From contig JAJPEN010000016.1 of the NCBI GenBank assembly GCA_021166835.1, positions 1 through 45,077 on the forward strand: a DNA stretch of 45,077 nucleotides, read 5' to 3'. The notes below the pieces were generated by a model. The model was given only the letters and a program-made list of their open reading frames with translations, was not told where the DNA came from and did no database searches. Of this stretch, positions 41,837-45,077 are shown in pieces. Position numbers and translations under genes: made by a program. Source of the stretch: Burkholderiaceae bacterium (lineage in GTDB: Bacteria; Pseudomonadota; Gammaproteobacteria; Burkholderiales; Burkholderiaceae). Positions within the stretch are counted from its first letter, which is position 1. Each line of letters begins with the position of its first letter.

Positions 41837-42616
41837 TCACCTCGCGTAGCGCCGGCGCGTGAGCACCAGCGCGGTGTACAGCGCCGCTGCCGTGTAGACG
41901 ACCAGCGTCGCCAGCGGAACGAGGGGCTCGGCGGGAAGATGCCCGAGCACCAGCGGACGCGCCAGTTCCACCGCCGGCGCGAGCGGCAGCACGCGGGCGA
42001 TCGCGGCGAGCCAGTCGGGCAGCTGCTCCATCGGGAAATAGACGCCCGAGACGAAGGTCAGCGGCGTGACTACCAGCGTGAAGTAGAACGTGAAGAAATC
42101 GTAGCCGCGCGCCAGCGCGTTCACGCACAGCCCGATCGCGCTGAAGCACAGCCCGCTCAACGCGACGACGAAGATCGCCAGCGGCAGCGTCGGCGCACGC
42201 GAGATGTCGAGCGCCCAGACGACGACGAGGATGGCGAAGCCCGACAGCACCGCCTTCGCGCCCGCCCAGACCCATTCGGCGATCACGATGTCGTCGAGTT
42301 CGAGCGGCGCGTTCATCAGCGACTCCCAGGTGCGCTGCACGTGCATCCGCGAGAACGCCGAGTACAGCGCCTCGAAGCTCGCCGCCATCATCGTGCTCAT
42401 GCACATCGACCCCGCGGCCAGGAAGAGGATGTAAGGCACGCCTTCGACGCGCTCGAGCAGGCTGCCCAGCCCGTAGCCGAAGGCCACCAGGATGATCAGC
42501 GGATCGGCGATGTTGCCGATGACGCTGGCGAAGGCCAGCTTGCGCCAGACCAGCAGATTGCGCCGGAACACCGGCACGAAGCGCAGCGAGAATCGCGGGA
42601 GGGCGTAGGTGTTCAT
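41837..42616 (-). CDS. ABC-2 type exporter permease (NodJ-like)
   Basis: This 259-residue membrane protein has six hydrophobic segments. It starts RFVPVFRRNLLVWRKLAFAS followed by VIGNIADPLIILVAFGYGLG, and has the SRMHVQRTWESLMNAPLELD region and a C-terminal VVTPLTFVSGVYFPMEQLPD, characteristic of the NodJ/ABC-2 exporter family. It would pair with the NodI-like ATPase encoded 273 bp upstream. NodIJ exports lipo-oligosaccharide in rhizobia. Homologues in non-symbiotic betaproteobacteria have unknown cargo, so I give no symbol. GGAG lies 8 bases before the ATG. The stop nearly abuts cutA. Confidence 0.9.
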   Translation of the reverse strand: MNTYALPRFSLRFVPVFRRNLLVWRKLAFASVIGNIADPLIILVAFGYGLGSLLERVEGVPYILFLAAGSMCMSTMMAASFEALYSAFSRMHVQRTWESLMNAPLELDDIVIAEWVWAGAKAVLSGFAILVVVWALDISRAPTLPLAIFVVALSGLCFSAIGLCVNALARGYDFFTFYFTLVVTPLTFVSGVYFPMEQLPDWLAAIARVLPLAPAVELARPLVLGHLPAEPLVPLATLVVYTAAALYTALVLTRRRYAR

Positions 42617-42889
42617 TTCAGTCGCTCCACCGGGCCGCGCGGGCCGTTCCTCACGAAGCGTCGAACGGTCGCGCCGCGCCGTGCGAACGCGCGGACGAAT
42701 GGCTCATGCTCGCGCCTCGCCAACACGCCCAGAAACGCGCGAAACTCGCGCGCTCTCGCCTGCTCGCCCGTCGTCGTCTGCAAATCTGCGCGGAAAGCGA
42801 ACGACAGCGCCCCCCGCTGATCGGCAGCCCACCTGGAATGCGCGGAAGGCGCGCATTCGTGCGTCTCTCGGGCTCTCGAGCGGCATGCG
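42617..42889. other. 273-bp spacer splitting the ABC exporter gene pair
   Basis: The ATPase and permease genes of this family are usually adjacent; here a GC-rich spacer separates them. It contains the perfect hairpin at 42836-42858, CGCG-rich repeats around 42725-42765 (CGCGCGAAACTCGCGCG), and short open frames on both strands that resemble no protein I know. I see no promoter with good -35 and -10 elements for the permease. Confidence 0.5.
42836..42858. repeat. REP-like hairpin element, copy 3 (perfect)
   Basis: GAATGCGCG (42836-42844), loop GAAGG, CGCGCATTC (42850-42858): a perfect 9-bp stem, 31 bp downstream of the ATPase stop on the transcribed strand. The same arms occur in degenerate form twice in the aroK-pilQ region, 16 kb away. 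No T-tract follows on the minus strand. Confidence 0.7.
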
Positions 42890-43816
42890 TCAATCCCGCA
42901 AGTCCCGCCCCGTGAGCTTCAGGAAGACGTCCTCCAGGTTCGCCGGCCGCTGCAGCGTGTGCAGTGCGGGCGTCGCGCCTGCCGCGTCCGCACAGGCCTG
43001 CTGCGCGCTCTCGAAGTCGCGGCAATAGAGGAACGCCGTCTCGCCGACCAGCTCCACGCGCGCGGCAAAGCGCGGCGCCGACTCGCGCGCCCATTGCGCG
43101 ACCCCGTCGCCGGTGACCTCGATCACCTGCGGCTCGATCTGCTCGCGGATCAGCGCGCGCGGCGAGTCGAGCGCGATCAGCGTGCCATGATCGATGATCG
43201 CGATGCGATCGCACAGCCGTTCGGCCTCCTCCATGAAGTGCGTCGTCAGCAGGATCGTCTTGCCGCGCGCGATCAGCTGCCGAAGCCGCTCCCACATCAG
43301 GTGGCGCGCCTGCGGATCGAGGCCGGTCGTCGGCTCGTCGAGGAAGAGCACCTCGGGGTCGGCGACGAGCGCGCGGGCGAGCGTCAGCCGCCGCCGCATG
43401 CCGCCGGAGAGTTCGTCGATGCGCGCGTCGCGCTTGTGCATCAGCCCGGCGAAGTCGAGCAGCCCGTCCAGGCGCGCGGCCACCGCCGCGCGCGACAGGC
43501 CGAAGTAGCGCCCGAAGACGAGCAGGTTCTCGGCGACGGTGAAATCGGGGTCGAGCGAATCGCTCTGCGGAACGACGCCGACCCGCGAACGCGCCTGGCG
43601 CGCGCGCGCCGGAATCGGCAGGCCCAGCAGCTCGATCGTTCCCGCGGAGGGTTCGACCAAGCCGAGCGCGGCCTTCAGCGTGGTGCTCTTGCCGGCGCCG
43701 TTGGGGCCCAGCAGCCCGAAGCACTCGCCGGCTTCGACCGAGAAATCGAGGCCGGCGATCGCTTCGACGCTGCCGAAGCGCTTGCGCAGCCCCCGGACGG
43801 TGAGGACCTCGGCCAA
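42890..43816 (-). CDS. ABC exporter ATP-binding protein (NodI-like)
   Basis: This 308-residue ATPase has Walker [14 protein letters not shown] (about residues 34-46), a Q-loop near [14 protein letters not shown], the ABC signature [20 protein letters not shown], Walker [16 protein letters not shown] and the switch histidine in [19 protein letters not shown]-terminal domain of about 90 residues follows ([11 protein letters not shown] and on), as in NodI and related drug or polysaccharide exporters. The start is a TTG at 43816 ([10 protein letters not shown]); no ATG is near. It lies only 25 bp after the rplQ stop with no terminator between, so it may be read from the ribosomal operon. Confidence 0.92.
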   Translation of the reverse strand: MAEVLTVRGLRKRFGSVEAIAGLDFSVEAGECFGLLGPNGAGKSTTLKAALGLVEPSAGTIELLGLPIPARARQARSRVGVVPQSDSLDPDFTVAENLLVFGRYFGLSRAAVAARLDGLLDFAGLMHKRDARIDELSGGMRRRLTLARALVADPEVLFLDEPTTGLDPQARHLMWERLRQLIARGKTILLTTHFMEEAERLCDRIAIIDHGTLIALDSPRALIREQIEPQVIEVTGDGVAQWARESAPRFAARVELVGETAFLYCRDFESAQQACADAAGATPALHTLQRPANLEDVFLKLTGRDLRD

Positions 43817-43841
43817 GCCGTATCGGCGCGAGCCGGAAGGG

Positions 43842-44234
43842 TCAGCTCGCGCTGTCCTCGTCGCCCTCGGCCGGCTCGGGGCGGTCGACGAGTTCGATCA
43901 GCGCCATCGGCGCGGCGTCGCCCACGCGATAGCCGAACTTCAGGATGCGCAGGTAGCCGCCGTTGCGAGCGGCATAGCGCGGGCCCAGTTCGTCGAAGAG
44001 CTTGACGACCATCTCGCGGTCGCGCAGCCGGTCGAAGGCCAGGCGCCGGTTCGACAGCGAAGGCTTCTTGCCCAGCGTGATGATCGGCTCGACCACGCGG
44101 CGCAGTTCCTTCGCCTTCGGCAGCGTGGTCTTGATCAGCTCGTGGCGCAGCAGCGAGTTGCACATGTTGCGCAGCATCGCCTCGCGATGGCTGCTCGTTC
44201 GATTCAGTTTTCGCAGTCCGTGACCGTGACGCAT
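43842..44234 (-). CDS. rplQ: 50S ribosomal protein L17
   Basis: This 130-residue basic ribosomal protein opens with [20 protein letters not shown], followed by [20 protein letters not shown] and [16 protein letters not shown], the L17 hallmark. [20 protein letters not shown] and ELVDRP close the conserved part, and an acidic tail ([11 protein letters not shown]) follows. GAGGAA lies 6 bases before the ATG. It sits 33 bp after rpoA, the usual end of the alpha operon. Here, however, the next gene starts within 25 bp of its stop and no terminator hairpin is visible. Confidence 0.98.
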   Translation of the reverse strand: MRHGHGLRKLNRTSSHREAMLRNMCNSLLRHELIKTTLPKAKELRRVVEPIITLGKKPSLSNRRLAFDRLRDREMVVKLFDELGPRYAARNGGYLRILKFGYRVGDAAPMALIELVDRPEPAEGDEDSAS

Positions 44235-44267
44235 GACGGTTCCTCGCGCTCTCGGCTTCGTTTTTCG

Positions 44268-45077
44268 TCAGGGGCGCTCGAGGCCGGCCGGCGGCCAGTT
44301 CTCGAGCTTCATGCCGAGCGTCAGTCCGCGCGACGCCAGCACTTCCTTGATCTCGTTGAGCGACTTGCGCCCCAGGTTCGGCGTCTTCAGCAGCTCGTTC
44401 TCGGTGCGCTGGATCAGGTCGCCGATGTAGTAGATGTTCTCGGCCTTCAGGCAGTTGGCCGAGCGCACGGTGAGTTCGAGGTCGTCCACCGGGCGCAGCA
44501 GCAGCGGATCGATCTGCGGGCCGCGCACGCCGCCGATCGACGACGCCACTTCGGCCGCCGGCTCGACGCCGCCCTCGAGCGCCGCGAACACCGACAGCTG
44601 CTCGACGAGAATGCGCGCCGACTGGCGCACCGCCTCCTCGGGCGCGATGACGCCGTTGGTCTCGACGTCGACGACGAGCCGGTCGAGGTCGGTGCGCTGC
44701 TCGACGCGCGCGCTCTCCACCTGGTAGCTGACGCGGCGCACCGGCGAGAACGAGGCGTCGAGCACGATCTTGCCGATCGTTTTCGACTCGGCGGGGCTGC
44801 GCAGGTTGCCGGGCAGGTAGCCGCGGCCGCGCTCGACCTTGATCGACATGTCGAGCTTGCCGCCGTCGGTGAGCGTGGCGACGACGTGCTCGGGATTGAT
44901 CACCTCGACGTCGTGCGGCACGTCGATGTCGCCGGCCGTGACCGGGCCGGGCGAGTCCTTGCGCAGCGTGAGGAAGACCTCGTCGCGATTGTGCAGCCGG
45001 AAGGTGACGCCCTTCAGGTTCAGCAGCAGGTCGACGACGTCTTCGCGCACGCCGTCGATCGTCGAGTACTCGTGCAC
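44268..45077 (-). CDS. rpoA: RNA polymerase alpha subunit, C-terminal four fifths (5' end outside the window)
   Basis: About 269 residues are visible. The N-terminal domain continues from [20 protein letters not shown] with KGVTFRL after it. [11 protein letters not shown] and the dimerisation region follow ([20 protein letters not shown]). After a linker ([13 protein letters not shown]) comes the C-terminal domain [20 protein letters not shown] with [12 protein letters not shown] and [20 protein letters not shown], which binds UP elements and activators. By comparison with E. coli alpha, roughly the first 64 codons lie beyond 45077; the first visible codon is an internal valine, not a start. 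rplQ follows after 33 bp. Confidence 0.98.
   Translation of the reverse strand: MHEYSTIDGVREDVVDLLLNLKGVTFRLHNRDEVFLTLRKDSPGPVTAGDIDVPHDVEVINPEHVVATLTDGGKLDMSIKVERGRGYLPGNLRSPAESKTIGKIVLDASFSPVRRVSYQVESARVEQRTDLDRLVVDVETNGVIAPEEAVRQSARILVEQLSVFAALEGGVEPAAEVASSIGGVRGPQIDPLLLRPVDDLELTVRSANCLKAENIYYIGDLIQRTENELLKTPNLGRKSLNEIKEVLASRGLTLGMKLENWPPAGLERP

Noticed and set aside
42704..42886. 60-codon frame in the spacer of the ABC exporter
   Set aside because: It reads through the hairpin element, has no good ribosome-binding site and resembles no known protein.

Overview
The window is a GC-rich chromosomal segment, by eye about two thirds G+C or more. Genes are packed tightly and many neighbours overlap by 4 bp (ATGA or TTGA). 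Gene content and order (ssb / MFS / uvrA; aroK-aroB-dgt beside pilMNOPQ and ponA; lptM-lysA, msrPQ, cytochrome c4, engB, hemB, cutA, rplQ, rpoA) point to a betaproteobacterium of the order Burkholderiales. This rests on protein recognition and remembered gene order; no search was run. Nearly everything is core metabolism or cell envelope. I see no prophage, transposase, CRISPR array, tRNA or rRNA.

Layout. 1-6310: start of ssb (minus), an MFS transporter (minus), uvrA (plus), then a translationally coupled mtnA plus class II aldolase pair (minus), which fits salvage of 5'-deoxy or 5'-methylthio sugars. 6381-15572 (plus): a complete high-affinity cbb3 oxidase locus. A DsbD_2/SafE-type membrane protein, ccoI and ccoS come first. 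A class II FNR-type promoter follows, then ccoN, ccoO, ccoQ, ccoP, ccoG, ccoH and a small membrane protein. 15631-23072: hslR (minus), a MaoC hydratase (plus), then glutamate synthase gltB-gltD (minus). 23382-26204 (minus): aroK-aroB-dgt. 26205-26938: a 734-bp intergenic region full of direct and inverted repeats. 26939-32061 (minus): the type IV pilus operon pilM-N-O-P-Q, ending in a terminator hairpin. 32339-36164 (plus): ponA, lptM, lysA. 36135-38648 (minus): msrQ, msrP and a cytochrome c4. 38744-41476 (plus): engB, hemB and a CorA-type transporter. 41487-45077 (minus, transcribed from the right edge): rpoA (partial), rplQ, a two-gene ABC exporter split by a hairpin-bearing gap, and cutA.

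How it works together. Respiratory genes are prominent. cbb3 structural subunits (CcoNOQP) sit with their copper and haem assembly factors (CcoG, CcoH, CcoI, CcoS, SafE-like protein), and the structural operon appears to be switched on by low oxygen. Cytochrome c4 is a plausible electron donor to that oxidase. Another theme is periplasm and envelope upkeep: MsrPQ, PBP1A, LptM and the pilus alignment subcomplex and secretin.

I found no convincing new multigene system. The parts most worth a second look are the repeat-rich aroK-pilQ intergenic region and its hairpin family (another copy lies inside the ABC exporter locus), the frame-breaking heptanucleotide array inside ccoI, the Gly-Ala repeat inserted in gltD, and the mtnA-aldolase pair.
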